Positions 8,104 to 15,760 of a DNA stretch of 39,131 bases are shown piece after piece. The first letter of the stretch is position 1. Each line of letters starts with the position of its first letter. Source of the DNA: a virus; IMG/VR virus record IMGVR_UViG_3300048597_000082, positions 1 to 39,131 of that record; one strand, given 5' to 3'. The notes beneath the pieces were generated by a model, which was not told the origin of the DNA, searched no databases, and saw only the letters and a program-made list of their open reading frames with translations. A program made the position numbers and the translations under genes.

Positions 8104-10487
8104 CAGTGAAGCTCCAGGCTGGAAAGGCGTCGCTCGAATTCCTGCACCTTGGCGACGAGCAGCGGCACGACGCGCTCGTATTGCATGCCATCCGGTCGTC
8201 CTTCCGCATCGAAGTGCACGAGCATCGGTGTGATCTCTGCGACTTCCTCGGCGATGAAGCCGTAGTGACGGCGCTTCGGGTCGTCGGCTGCGGCGCGCGA
8301 GCGGTAGGTTATCGGCCGCAGCTTCAGGACGATGGAACTGTCGTCAACGTCCTTGATGTCTTGCTTGTAGCGGCGCGACGAGGTCGAGCGCAGCAGGTTG
8401 TTGCTTGCGGCCGAATCGAGGAAAGCGTTTGCAGCGCTCGCCGTGGTGCCTATCGATGCGAACGAGACGGCGCCGGCCGTCGAAAACTCCATCGTATTGA
8501 CCACGCTCGCACCCATGCGAAAGCGCAACGGCACAGCAGTGCCCGAACCGACGGTGATGCAGTCAAAGACAGCAAGCGAAGAGCTCGGAATGAGAGCGAA
8601 CTGAATAACAGCGCAATTGGTGACGCTGCTCGCTCCGTACATGCTGAAGCCGACTGTCGTCCCGGTGCCGTTTGGCGCAAAGACGACCGCCGTCTGCCCG
8701 TTTGTCACGTTGGATTGAATCAGCGTGCGATTGGCGACAGTGGCATCGCTAAAGTCGCCGCGGATGAACCGCGACACGCCCGAGACGTTCAGGTTGCCCT
8801 CGACTTGAAACCGGACGCCGGGATCGGTCATCGTGGGGCCGACGTTCATGTTCCCGCTTGGGTGCAGGTGCAGCGCGTTGATAACGCCGCTAGTGTTGTT
8901 ATGCACGCGCCAGCGGTGCGGCTCGCCGTCGCCAGACCCGGAGCCGACATTGAATAGGATCGAATCCCACAGCGCCCCCGTGCCCGGCACGAGCGCACAC
9001 TGCTGCACCTTCGATGCCGTTGCGTAGGTCGACGACGCCCACATGCTGAAGCCCGTGGACGTGGCGGTGCCGTTCGGGATGATGTTGAAGTTCGTATTGC
9101 CGTTCGTCGTCGACGACTGAAACGACAAGCGATTCGAGAAGGTCGCATTCGACATATCGCCGGTGATGCGCCGCCCCGTGCCGGCAAAGGTGATGTCCCC
9201 CGCGATGCCGACCGCCGTAAAGTCGGTGCCGTTGCTCGTGACGTTCGCGATGCCGCCAAACGCGCCGGCGTTGTTGTATTGGACTTGCGTGCTGGAGCCG
9301 CCGGGCGAGCCGCCACCGCCGCCGCTAATGGTCACGGTTACGGTATTGCCGACGCGCGCAGCGCTCACGCCTGCGCCGACGAAGTTCACGACATCAACGG
9401 TGCCGGCGGCGCCGAGGTTGGTGCCCTCGTCTTGAAACTGCACCGACGCTTGACCGGATCCGCTGTTGCTTAGTACGCCCCCCGACAAAGAAAGGCCGGC
9501 CCCGATCGTGATTTCTTGGACGCTTCCGGCGCTCCCCGCAGATCGACCCAAGAGGCGCGCGTCGGTGACGTTCTGAATCTTGGCGTAGGTGACGGCCTGC
9601 GCGTCGATCGCCCAAGTCGCACCGCCGCCCGACACGGTAATGTCGCCCTTGTCGCCGTCACTGACGCCGGCGGCCGACCAAGTCGGGGCATTGCCCGCCC
9701 CTTGCGACGTGAGCACCTGGCCCGCCGAGCCCGCGCTGCCGCTTAGGAAAATGCGCGAGCTCGACGCGTAATTGACTGTCCCTCGGAACTCGACCCCGTA
9801 GCCGGTCGGCGTCGGCAGAGAGTTAAACGTGTTGTGATTGAAAATCCACTGGCCGCCTTCGACCAAAGACGTTGTGTAGGTGCCAGGTTGAAAGGCGAAG
9901 TTGATAGAGTTCCTTCCCGACCATCCGCTTTGCGGATAGCTCAGGATCGTTAGCCCTTGGTCGTCGCCCTGCAACCCGGAGTAGATGAACGCACTTGCGA
10001 CCGACACGTCGCGATTGCGCAGCGTGAGCGCGGCGGATACCTTGCCAGTCGTCGGCCGTATTTGAAGGTTGGCGATGTCGCCCGACCCGACAAGTGCAAA
10101 AGTGTCTGCGTCGCTAACCCCGATGCCGCTTTGCACGTTTACAGTCGTCCCGGCGCCGAACACGACGCGCCGCGTCAGCGGGTTGAAGGTAAAGGCGCTG
10201 CTGCCGTCGAAGGTGTTGCCGTTATTGAACTGAACCGCGAAGTTCGGCCCGCCTGGCGCGGCTTGCGGTGCCGGCGGTGCCGGCGGCGGTGCGATCGGCA
10301 CGGCTACCCACGCGCCGTCCTGGCGCCCGTAGATCGTGCCGTCGCTCGGCGCGTCGCCGATCGAGCGCCGGAAGAGCTCGAGAATATCCTTCTGCGCGCT
10401 CTCAAAAGCGACGACCGTCTGCGGCAGCTTGAACCAGCGCGACAGCTGCTCGCGGTCAACCGGCCGCGTGAGCGGATAGCCGGCCAT
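8103..10487 (-). CDS. Tail fibre with C-terminal S74 intramolecular chaperone domain
   Basis: A 794-residue protein. The first about 65 residues are helical (motif QLSRWFKLPQTVVAFES), followed by a long Gly/Ser/Thr/Asn-rich beta-structured shaft. Two related segments of about 110 residues share GDxSxATxxNR...NG(T).TxxGFSM, which looks like an internal duplication. The last about 95 residues are a Peptidase_S74 domain (SSRRYKQDIKDV, LRPITYRS, HYGFIAEEVAEI), which trimerises the fibre and then cleaves itself off. Start may be GTG 10490 or ATG 10487, both overlapping the previous stop. It occupies the slot of the P22 tail needle, directly after the gp10-like gene. Confidence 0.85.
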   Translation of the reverse strand: MAGYPLTRPVDREQLSRWFKLPQTVVAFESAQKDILELFRRSIGDAPSDGTIYGRQDGAWVAVPIAPPPAPPAPQAAPGGPNFAVQFNNGNTFDGSSAFTFNPLTRRVVFGAGTTVNVQSGIGVSDADTFALVGSGDIANLQIRPTTGKVSAALTLRNRDVSVASAFIYSGLQGDDQGLTILSYPQSGWSGRNSINFAFQPGTYTTSLVEGGQWIFNHNTFNSLPTPTGYGVEFRGTVNYASSSRIFLSGSAGSAGQVLTSQGAGNAPTWSAAGVSDGDKGDITVSGGGATWAIDAQAVTYAKIQNVTDARLLGRSAGSAGSVQEITIGAGLSLSGGVLSNSGSGQASVQFQDEGTNLGAAGTVDVVNFVGAGVSAARVGNTVTVTISGGGGGSPGGSSTQVQYNNAGAFGGIANVTSNGTDFTAVGIAGDITFAGTGRRITGDMSNATFSNRLSFQSSTTNGNTNFNIIPNGTATSTGFSMWASSTYATASKVQQCALVPGTGALWDSILFNVGSGSGDGEPHRWRVHNNTSGVINALHLHPSGNMNVGPTMTDPGVRFQVEGNLNVSGVSRFIRGDFSDATVANRTLIQSNVTNGQTAVVFAPNGTGTTVGFSMYGASSVTNCAVIQFALIPSSSLAVFDCITVGSGTAVPLRFRMGASVVNTMEFSTAGAVSFASIGTTASAANAFLDSAASNNLLRSTSSRRYKQDIKDVDDSSIVLKLRPITYRSRAAADDPKRRHYGFIAEEVAEITPMLVHFDAEGRPDGMQYERVVPLLVAKVQEFERRLSSLELH

Positions 10488-11890
10488 CACTCAAGCCCTT
10501 CGATGCTCGCTTCCAGCCTGGCGAACGAGGCGCGCACGTCGCTTGTGCCGCGGAAGCGCTGCATCCGATAGTTGCGCATCAGCCCTTGCCGGCGCCACAA
10601 GATGCGCTGCAGCGTCTCGCCCTGCTTGCCTGCCTTGGCCGGCATCAAGTTGGACCAGCTGCGCCCGTCGAGGCTGTATTGCGTCCAGACGGTCGGGTCC
10701 GCACCCAAGGCGGCGCCGCCTGGCAGGCTGACGAGCTCAAGGTCGTAGAAGATGGCGCGGCGGCCTTCGTTGTAGACGATCTGCGTGCCGAATTCCCAGC
10801 CGACCGCCGCGCCGTAGTGCGTGCCCACCGTGTCGGACAGGTAGCCGTGCGCCGTGCTTGTCGGGTCGGCGACAAGCCACTTATCGAAGCACCACACGAG
10901 ATCGCGCGCGCGGTACGGCGCTGGCTCGGCAACGCCAGAGTCCAGCGTGAACCAGATCGCCTGCCCGGCTTCACCGGAGGCCTGTGCATCGAACGCCAGC
11001 GTGCGGTCCTGCAGGTGCACGAGCAGCAGCTTGTGCGACTTGTCGATCCGCTCCTCGAGCACCGCGGCCGCCAGCTGCGCCTCGGTGTAGTCCTGCAGCA
11101 GCGTGTCGATCTCGCGCGTGGAGACCTTCTGCGAGGTGCCGCCACCGCCGAACCAGATCGCCGGCGGCTCGTTCAGGCCGCCGCCCAAGAAGGCGATCTT
11201 GTCGGCATCGAACACGATGGCCGCATGCGTGCCGACTGCGCCGCGATGGATCTGCGCGCCCTCGTTGCGGATGAACGGGAAGCCAGGGTTGCCGAGGTTC
11301 GTGTAGACCTCAGTCGTGTAGCGGCCGACAGCGTGCGCCTCGTTGCGCACCTTGAGCACGCGGACCACCGGGTCGGCGTCGAGCTCCGCGCTGCCGTACT
11401 TCAGCGGGTCGACTGCGGTCGGATCGTTCAACTCGGTGACGATCAGAAACTCGCCATCGGTCGTCATGAAGTAGCCGTCGACGTAGGTCACGTCCAGCAC
11501 CTGGCCAAGGTCCGGGTCCGTCACCTGCGTGAGCGTCTGCCCGTTCCAGTAGTACAGGCGCCCGCCACTGGCCACCGCAAGCCGGTCAAACGAGTACGCG
11601 AACGAGCAGCGTCCGCCGCTGCCCACGTCGCCGATCTCGGTATGGCCGCCGCTCGAGTTCACGCGCACGAGCTTCGTGCCCATGACGCGGAAGCACTCGC
11701 CCTTCCAATTGATGCCGCCGCGGCTTAGGCCGGGCCCGGTGCCCCACTGCACCACGCCGTCAGCAGGCCGCAGGTAGCCCGCCGAGATGCCCTGACTGCT
11801 CAGGACCGGGATCAGGTTGCGCGGGTAGGAGGTGCGGAAGTCGACCGAGGCGTTATCGGCGTAGACCCCTGAGAGGATCGGCAGTTGCAC
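10487..11890 (-). CDS. Packaged DNA stabilisation protein, P22 gp10-like
   Basis: A 467-residue protein, close to the 472 residues of P22 gp10. Gp10 forms a hexameric hub under the gp4 ring that plugs the portal after packaging and carries the needle and tailspikes. The N-terminus (MQLPILSGVYADNASVDFRTSYPRN-like) and repeated beta strands with WYW-type blades (RLYYWNGQTL, VDGYFMTTDGEFLIV, AIWFGGGGTSQ) match the Phage_stabilise family as I know it. GTG start at 11890, 6 bases after the upstream stop. Order gp4-like, small genes, gp10-like supports it. Confidence 0.85.
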   Translation of the reverse strand: MQLPILSGVYADNASVDFRTSYPRNLIPVLSSQGISAGYLRPADGVVQWGTGPGLSRGGINWKGECFRVMGTKLVRVNSSGGHTEIGDVGSGGRCSFAYSFDRLAVASGGRLYYWNGQTLTQVTDPDLGQVLDVTYVDGYFMTTDGEFLIVTELNDPTAVDPLKYGSAELDADPVVRVLKVRNEAHAVGRYTTEVYTNLGNPGFPFIRNEGAQIHRGAVGTHAAIVFDADKIAFLGGGLNEPPAIWFGGGGTSQKVSTREIDTLLQDYTEAQLAAAVLEERIDKSHKLLLVHLQDRTLAFDAQASGEAGQAIWFTLDSGVAEPAPYRARDLVWCFDKWLVADPTSTAHGYLSDTVGTHYGAAVGWEFGTQIVYNEGRRAIFYDLELVSLPGGAALGADPTVWTQYSLDGRSWSNLMPAKAGKQGETLQRILWRRQGLMRNYRMQRFRGTSDVRASFARLEASIEGLE

Positions 11891-11896
11891 AGCACG

Positions 11897-12196
11897 TCAC
11901 CAGCCTTCGCCGGTCATGATGTGCAGGTTGCTGGCGCCCGCCGGTGCGATGTAGCCGATGTTGTTGTCGCCGTCGCCCTTGCTGATGATCACCTGCGAGT
12001 TGGGCGGGACGGGATAGTCGGCAGTCGTCGCGGTCTGCGCGCCGTTGCCCACGCGCACGTAGATCGGGTTGGCCGATTGATTGGTGCACGCGACCTGCTT
12101 GGCCTGCGCGTCGATCGCGCGGTTGGCACTGGAGGCAGCGGCCGAAACGATCGCGCCGGAGCCGTAGGTCGGTTGAAACGGAGCCCGGATGCCCAT
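11897..12196 (-). CDS. Small structural protein, hypothetical
   Basis: A 99-residue protein rich in Ala, Asn, Gly and beta-branched residues, with motifs NPIYVRVGNG and PVPPNSQVIISKGDG. It has no signal peptide or membrane segment. It sits between the 63-residue gene and the gp10-like gene in the head-to-tail joining cluster, so a minor virion role is likely. The beta-rich composition resembles small beta-sandwich head or tail proteins, but no family is recognised. Confidence 0.7.
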   Translation of the reverse strand: MGIRAPFQPTYGSGAIVSAAASSANRAIDAQAKQVACTNQSANPIYVRVGNGAQTATTADYPVPPNSQVIISKGDGDNNIGYIAPAGASNLHIMTGEGW

Positions 12197-12203
12197 GCTT
12201 GCC

Positions 12204-12395
12204 TCACTTCTTCCTGATGGCTTTGACCATCTGCATCTGCTTGTTCAGCAGCGACTCTGCAGCGCGGATGCGCGCCGGATTGGACTTCAGCTCGGCCATG
12301 CGCTGCATGGTCCGCAGATCGTCCTCGGCTTGCCAGCGCGCCTGCTCGGCTTTGTTCGGACCCATGACCGCAAGTGCACCTTTCTTCGTCGCCAT
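12204..12395 (-). CDS. Small helical protein, hypothetical
   Basis: A 63-residue Lys/Arg/Gln/Ala-rich protein predicted to be two helices (QARWQAEDDLRTMQRMAELK and AESLLNKQMQMVKAIRKK). Small proteins of this kind are frequent in P22-like tail-assembly clusters, with no defined role. It lies 3 bases after the stop of the upstream structural gene, so it is probably cotranslated in the virion operon. Confidence 0.7.
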   Translation of the reverse strand: MATKKGALAVMGPNKAEQARWQAEDDLRTMQRMAELKSNPARIRAAESLLNKQMQMVKAIRKK

Positions 12396-12398
12396 GAC

Positions 12399-12857
12399 TC
12401 ACCCGATCCTGTACCAGTTGCGGAACACGCCGTCGAAGCGCAGCCGGAAGAACGCGTTCGCCGCCAGCGTTGTCGGCGCGCCGACCACAGTTGCGCCATT
12501 ACCTGCCACGGTGAGCGTGGTCACCGCCTGCGTGCACATGACGATCAGTTCCTGCCCGTCTTGGCACAGCGCCTGCGCGGGCAGCGTGATGGTGCCGGCG
12601 GCATACCCCGCGGCCGGCGTCAGCAGCAGGAACACGCTGGCGCCATCGGCAGGCGGCGCGATCTGCACGTTGAAGCCCGTCGCCACCGGTGCCGCGTACT
12701 GCGCCACCGGGCTGCCTTCCTGAATCTGCCCAAGCACGAAGGCCGACAGCAGCGACAGCGAAGCCTTGCGGGTGTCGCCCTGATCGTTCGCGTAGACCGG
12801 GATCTGATCGCCAGCCGAAAGCGACTGCAGCGCGGAGAGGTTGTTGATCGTTGTCAC
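12399..12857 (-). CDS. Virion-associated beta-rich protein, hypothetical
   Basis: A 152-residue protein. The chosen start is GTG 12857, which overlaps the stop of the gp4-like gene as GTGA. Sequence further upstream in the frame is only the shadow of gp4. The start MTTINNLSALQSLSAGDQIPVY resembles a short module found at the N-terminus of several phage fibre-associated proteins. The rest is beta-rich and ends FFRLRFDGVFRNWYRIG. It is probably a structural or fibre-connecting protein. Confidence 0.7.
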   Translation of the reverse strand: MTTINNLSALQSLSAGDQIPVYANDQGDTRKASLSLLSAFVLGQIQEGSPVAQYAAPVATGFNVQIAPPADGASVFLLLTPAAGYAAGTITLPAQALCQDGQELIVMCTQAVTTLTVAGNGATVVGAPTTLAANAFFRLRFDGVFRNWYRIG

Positions 12858-13342
12858 GAGTGGAACTCCAGGTCGCTGTCGGGGTTCGTGGTCAGCGGCG
12901 CGACAGGCGTCGGGTTGAACACCTCGTCCTGCGACCAGCGGCGATTGCCGGCGCCGACCGGCAGCGTCTGCGGGAACTGCTGCTCCCGGACATTGAGCGA
13001 GGCCACGCGCGACAGCAGCGCGTTGTAGCCAGCCACTGCGGCGGCTTTCGTCTCGCGGCTGACCTGCTTGCCGATGGTCGGACCCAGCCGCACGGCGAGG
13101 TTCGCGATCACCGCCTGCACCGCCTCGTCGCGGATGCCGCTGTCCTGATCCGGATCGCTCTGGCCCGGCTCGGAGGCCTGGTTGTAGCCGATGCGGATGC
13201 CGACCGCGTTCCACGTCGCCATCAAGGCATCAAGCCTGCGCAAGGCGCCCTCGATCTGCTCTGGCTGCAGATCGAACTCATAGTTCGCCACGCCGATCTC
13301 CTCGAACGCGGTGGCGATGAGCTGCGCCTTGGACCAGGCCAC
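12854..13342 (-). CDS. Tail accessory factor, P22 gp4-like (head completion)
   Basis: A 162-residue helical protein, compared with 166 in P22 gp4. It begins MAWSKAQLIATAFEEIGV and has the segments GALRRLDALMATWNAVGIRI and ALVANLAVRLGPTIGK-like helix 3. Gp4 forms a dodecameric ring that extends the portal and receives gp10. Its C-terminus is Pro/Asn-rich and flexible, as in P22. It is placed between the coat region and the gp10-like gene, as expected, and its TGA overlaps the next GTG. Confidence 0.85.
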   Translation of the reverse strand: MAWSKAQLIATAFEEIGVANYEFDLQPEQIEGALRRLDALMATWNAVGIRIGYNQASEPGQSDPDQDSGIRDEAVQAVIANLAVRLGPTIGKQVSRETKAAAVAGYNALLSRVASLNVREQQFPQTLPVGAGNRRWSQDEVFNPTPVAPLTTNPDSDLEFHS

Positions 13343-13344
13343 TG

Positions 13345-13551
13345 CTACTCCTCGGCCTTGCTCTTCTTCGCGGCCTTGGCAGCCTTGGCAGCCTGCTCCG
13401 ACTCGTGCGCAGCGCGCGCTTCCATCGGCGTCAGGTGCCAGCCCTCGCCGGTTGCCGCCTGGATGTCTTCATCGGCGACGACCTTGTAGTCATAGCCGCC
13501 GTCTTGCAGCGGGAACGGGCCCGGGAACTTGTAGACCATCGTGTTCGACAT
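13345..13551 (-). CDS. Small Lys/Ala-tailed protein, hypothetical
   Basis: A 68-residue protein. The N-terminal part has KFPGPFPLQDGGYDYKVV and WHLTPMEAR, suggesting a small folded domain. The last 20 residues are almost all Ala, Lys and Glu, a helical charged tail. A strong AGGAG ribosome site precedes the ATG. The gap before it (13552-13594) carries a small inverted repeat. Such proteins are often found beside head-completion genes, but no function is known. Confidence 0.7.
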   Translation of the reverse strand: MSNTMVYKFPGPFPLQDGGYDYKVVADEDIQAATGEGWHLTPMEARAAHESEQAAKAAKAAKKSKAEE

Positions 13552-13594
13552 CGCGGCTCCTGATAGGCGATCTCTATCGCGCGGCGCAGTGTAA

Positions 13595-14188
13595 TCACGG
13601 CCGCTTGATGACGCGGCGTGGCGTTAGAGGACGGCGCACCCAGTTCTCACCCCCGGTCGGCGGCACGCCGACAAAGCCCGCAGCGTCGATCGTCGCCCCG
13701 GCCAGGGTGCTGCCGAGCATGCCGGTTACAGCAGGCGCGGTAACGGTGCCGGAGGCCGACATCGATGCGCCGGCCAGCGTGCTGGCTAGGGCGGCGCGGT
13801 TGTTGACGATGCCGGCCGCGCTGATCGTGGCGCCAGCGAGCGTGCTGGCCACTGTGCCCAGGACGTTTGCGCTTCCGGTGGCCGACATGGTGACGCCCGC
13901 GAGCGTGGTGGCGAGCGTGCCGGAGACGCCTGCCGAGCCGACCGTGCCGGATGCGGCGCAGGTGACGCCATCGAGGGTTGACGCGAAGGTGCCGCGGTTG
14001 TCGACCGTGCCGGACAGCGCGCCGGTGACGCTGGCGAGGGTAGATCCAAGTGTGCCTGTGACGCCGGCAGGCTCGGTGCCGAAGAACGCATCGCGGGCAA
14101 CGTCACCGGCCGGGCTGGCTTCGCCCCAGACGTAGCTGCCACCGCGCAGCCGTGGGGTGACCTGCGGGTTGCGCCACTCGAGCGACAT
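13595..14188 (-). CDS. Repeat-built structural protein, hypothetical
   Basis: A 197-residue protein. After about 40 residues it consists of six near-repeats of a (G)TLxSTLAGVTxSASG unit spaced 20-25 residues apart, ending about residue 175. The pattern of alternating small and beta-branched residues suggests a regular beta structure, perhaps a thin fibre or spoke. The C-terminus is basic (RRPLTPRRVIKRP). It lies in the head/tail gene cluster. I do not recognise a family. The repeats could be a decoration protein or a fibre shaft. Confidence 0.7.
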   Translation of the reverse strand: MSLEWRNPQVTPRLRGGSYVWGEASPAGDVARDAFFGTEPAGVTGTLGSTLASVTGALSGTVDNRGTFASTLDGVTCAASGTVGSAGVSGTLATTLAGVTMSATGSANVLGTVASTLAGATISAAGIVNNRAALASTLAGASMSASGTVTAPAVTGMLGSTLAGATIDAAGFVGVPPTGGENWVRRPLTPRRVIKRP

Positions 14189-15031
14189 CTAGCCGTGAAT
14201 GATCTTGCCCTGCCCGCGCAGGGTGCCGCTCGACGTGGTCGACGTCAGGCAGACGTACATCAGGCAGGAATCGTTCGGGATGTTCGGCAGCCCCAAGGCC
14301 GCCCAATCGCCCTGCTCGGTCTTGTTCGCCAGCAGCAGCGGCAGCACGGTGCGCTGGCGCGTGCACGTGAACCCGAAGTTGCCCGCCACCGTCGTGCTCG
14401 CGCTCAGGGTCACGCTGTTGATGCCGCGGATGCGCAGGCCTTGCTGCGCGACCGGGATCAGCGGCGTCAGCGGGATCATGCGGCCAGCGCGCAGCGTGCC
14501 GCCGACCGCCTGCACGTTCAGGTTGCCGGTGCTAGCGTCGTTGTACGTGACGTTGATCGTCGCGTTCGATGCCGTGGCGCCGCCGTCGGTGTAGACCTCG
14601 AGGAACCACTGCACGTCGCTGTAATCGCTGGCGCCCAAGCGCGCCGCAGGCGGGTTCAGCGCGGCCGGATCGAGATCGAGGCCGGTGATCGTCTGCGCCG
14701 TCGTGACGTTCAGGACCAGGCCACCCATGTGGGCGATGCGGTCGTGCACCTCGATCGACTGCGTGGCGTTGCCGGACTGCAGCGCCATCCAGCCGAGGTA
14801 GGAGGTCGCTGGCGCGGTCTGGTTGGTGAAGTCCGGCGCCCCCAGGGTGGCTTTTGTCGGCACCGCCGGCGTGGTGCCCGGAATGGCGCCCTGCGCCGGC
14901 TGCCCGGTGGCGCGCCAGAAGGACAGCAGCTGGCCCGCGGCCGCGTTCGCGATGCTCGATTTGTCGATGACCAGCCGCGAGGCGTTGTTGGCCAGCGCGT
15001 CGAGAAACTGATCGAGCGTGGCGATCGTCAT
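14189..15031 (-). CDS. Virion structural protein, hypothetical
   Basis: A 280-residue protein. The start is ATG 15031, overlapping the upstream stop as ATGA. The longer open frame is an Arg/His-rich shadow. The N-terminal 60 residues are helical (MTIATLDQFLDALANNASRL). The rest is rich in Ala, Thr, Gly and Asn and predicted beta (SDVQWFLEVYTDGG, GLRIRGINSVTL). It is conserved-looking and lies between coat and gp4-like genes. A minor capsid or decoration role is possible, but no family is recognised. Confidence 0.72.
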   Translation of the reverse strand: MTIATLDQFLDALANNASRLVIDKSSIANAAAGQLLSFWRATGQPAQGAIPGTTPAVPTKATLGAPDFTNQTAPATSYLGWMALQSGNATQSIEVHDRIAHMGGLVLNVTTAQTITGLDLDPAALNPPAARLGASDYSDVQWFLEVYTDGGATASNATINVTYNDASTGNLNVQAVGGTLRAGRMIPLTPLIPVAQQGLRIRGINSVTLSASTTVAGNFGFTCTRQRTVLPLLLANKTEQGDWAALGLPNIPNDSCLMYVCLTSTTSSGTLRGQGKIIHG

Positions 15032-15429
15032 GCGTTGCCCTCGGTCAGGCTGGCGGATGTGACCGACACCTGCACACCGGCCGTGATGCTCGTGGTGTTC
15101 AGGTTCAGATCCTGGCCGCTGGTGCCGACCGACAGATCGGTCACGAACGCGCCCGTGCTGTCGACGATGCGTGCCCAAGTCGCCGTGCCGGTGGCATTGG
15201 CAGAGGCGTCCGCCGTGATCGCGGAGAGGGTCAGCACGCCGCCGCTGGCCGATGGGGCGCAGGGATCACTCAGCGTGAGCTCAGCGAGCAGCGTGGTTGC
15301 GGCGCCGCCCGTGGCCGGACGGGTGCCGTCATAGATGCGGAGCAGGCCCGCGCCTGCGCCGGCGTCGATCGCGTCGCGGATGACGTTCAGGCGGCTGTTG
15401 CGGATTGCGGTGGCCAGGCCTAGTGCCAT
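15028..15429 (-). CDS. Phage structural-region protein, hypothetical
   Basis: A 133-residue protein with the N-terminal motif MALGLATAIRNSRLNVIRDA, then AGLLRIYDGTRPATGG and beta-rich Ala/Thr/Ser sequence. I recall similar proteins from many temperate phages of GC-rich bacteria, always without a function, near head genes. It overlaps the upstream 90-residue gene by 10 bases and the downstream gene by 4, so it is part of the same translational unit. Confidence 0.75.
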   Translation of the reverse strand: MALGLATAIRNSRLNVIRDAIDAGAGAGLLRIYDGTRPATGGAATTLLAELTLSDPCAPSASGGVLTLSAITADASANATGTATWARIVDSTGAFVTDLSVGTSGQDLNLNTTSITAGVQVSVTSASLTEGNA

Positions 15430-15692
15430 TTGGTCGCCTCGCTTTTCTTGGTGTCTTCAGCCCAGTGCAGCGCAGCGCGCACCGCCTTGCCGCGGGTCGC
15501 TTCCGAGCCGCTGTGCTCGCGCGTGCTGCCGTCGGCCAGATACACGCGGGCCAGCCATGGCCACAGCGCACCCGGTGCAACCTCGGCCGGCACGAAGTAC
15601 TCGTGATAGACGCGGCGGCCGGCGGTCGGGATCGATTCCGCAGGGCGTTTGCGGCGCAACAGGCGGGCAAAGAGCTTGATGAGCTTGCGCAT
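15420..15692 (-). CDS. Small basic protein downstream of the coat terminator, hypothetical
   Basis: A 90-residue protein with a very basic start (MRKLIKLFARLLRRKRP) and a compact second half (YHEYFVPAEVAPG, LARVYLADGSTREHSGS). The longer open frame upstream is a shadow of the coat gene. The gene begins about 10 bases after the T-run of a likely terminator that follows the coat gene, so it needs either readthrough or its own promoter. Function unknown. Confidence 0.7.
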   Translation of the reverse strand: MRKLIKLFARLLRRKRPAESIPTAGRRVYHEYFVPAEVAPGALWPWLARVYLADGSTREHSGSEATRGKAVRAALHWAEDTKKSEATKWH

Positions 15693-15701
15693 GGGAGCCT
15701 T

Positions 15702-15733
15702 GAAAGAAAAAGCGCCCGCACTGAGGCGGGCGC
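15702..15733 (-). terminator. Rho-independent terminator after the coat gene
   Basis: Read on the minus strand: GCGCCCGC, loop CTCAGT, GCGGGCGC, then TTTTTCTTTC. This is an eight-pair GC-only stem directly followed by a T-rich run, in the 68 bases between the coat stop and the next gene. It should stop or thin transcription after the most abundantly needed virion genes. Confidence 0.88.
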
Positions 15734-15760
15734 GTTCTGCTGCTTGCGATGCCCGCCGCC

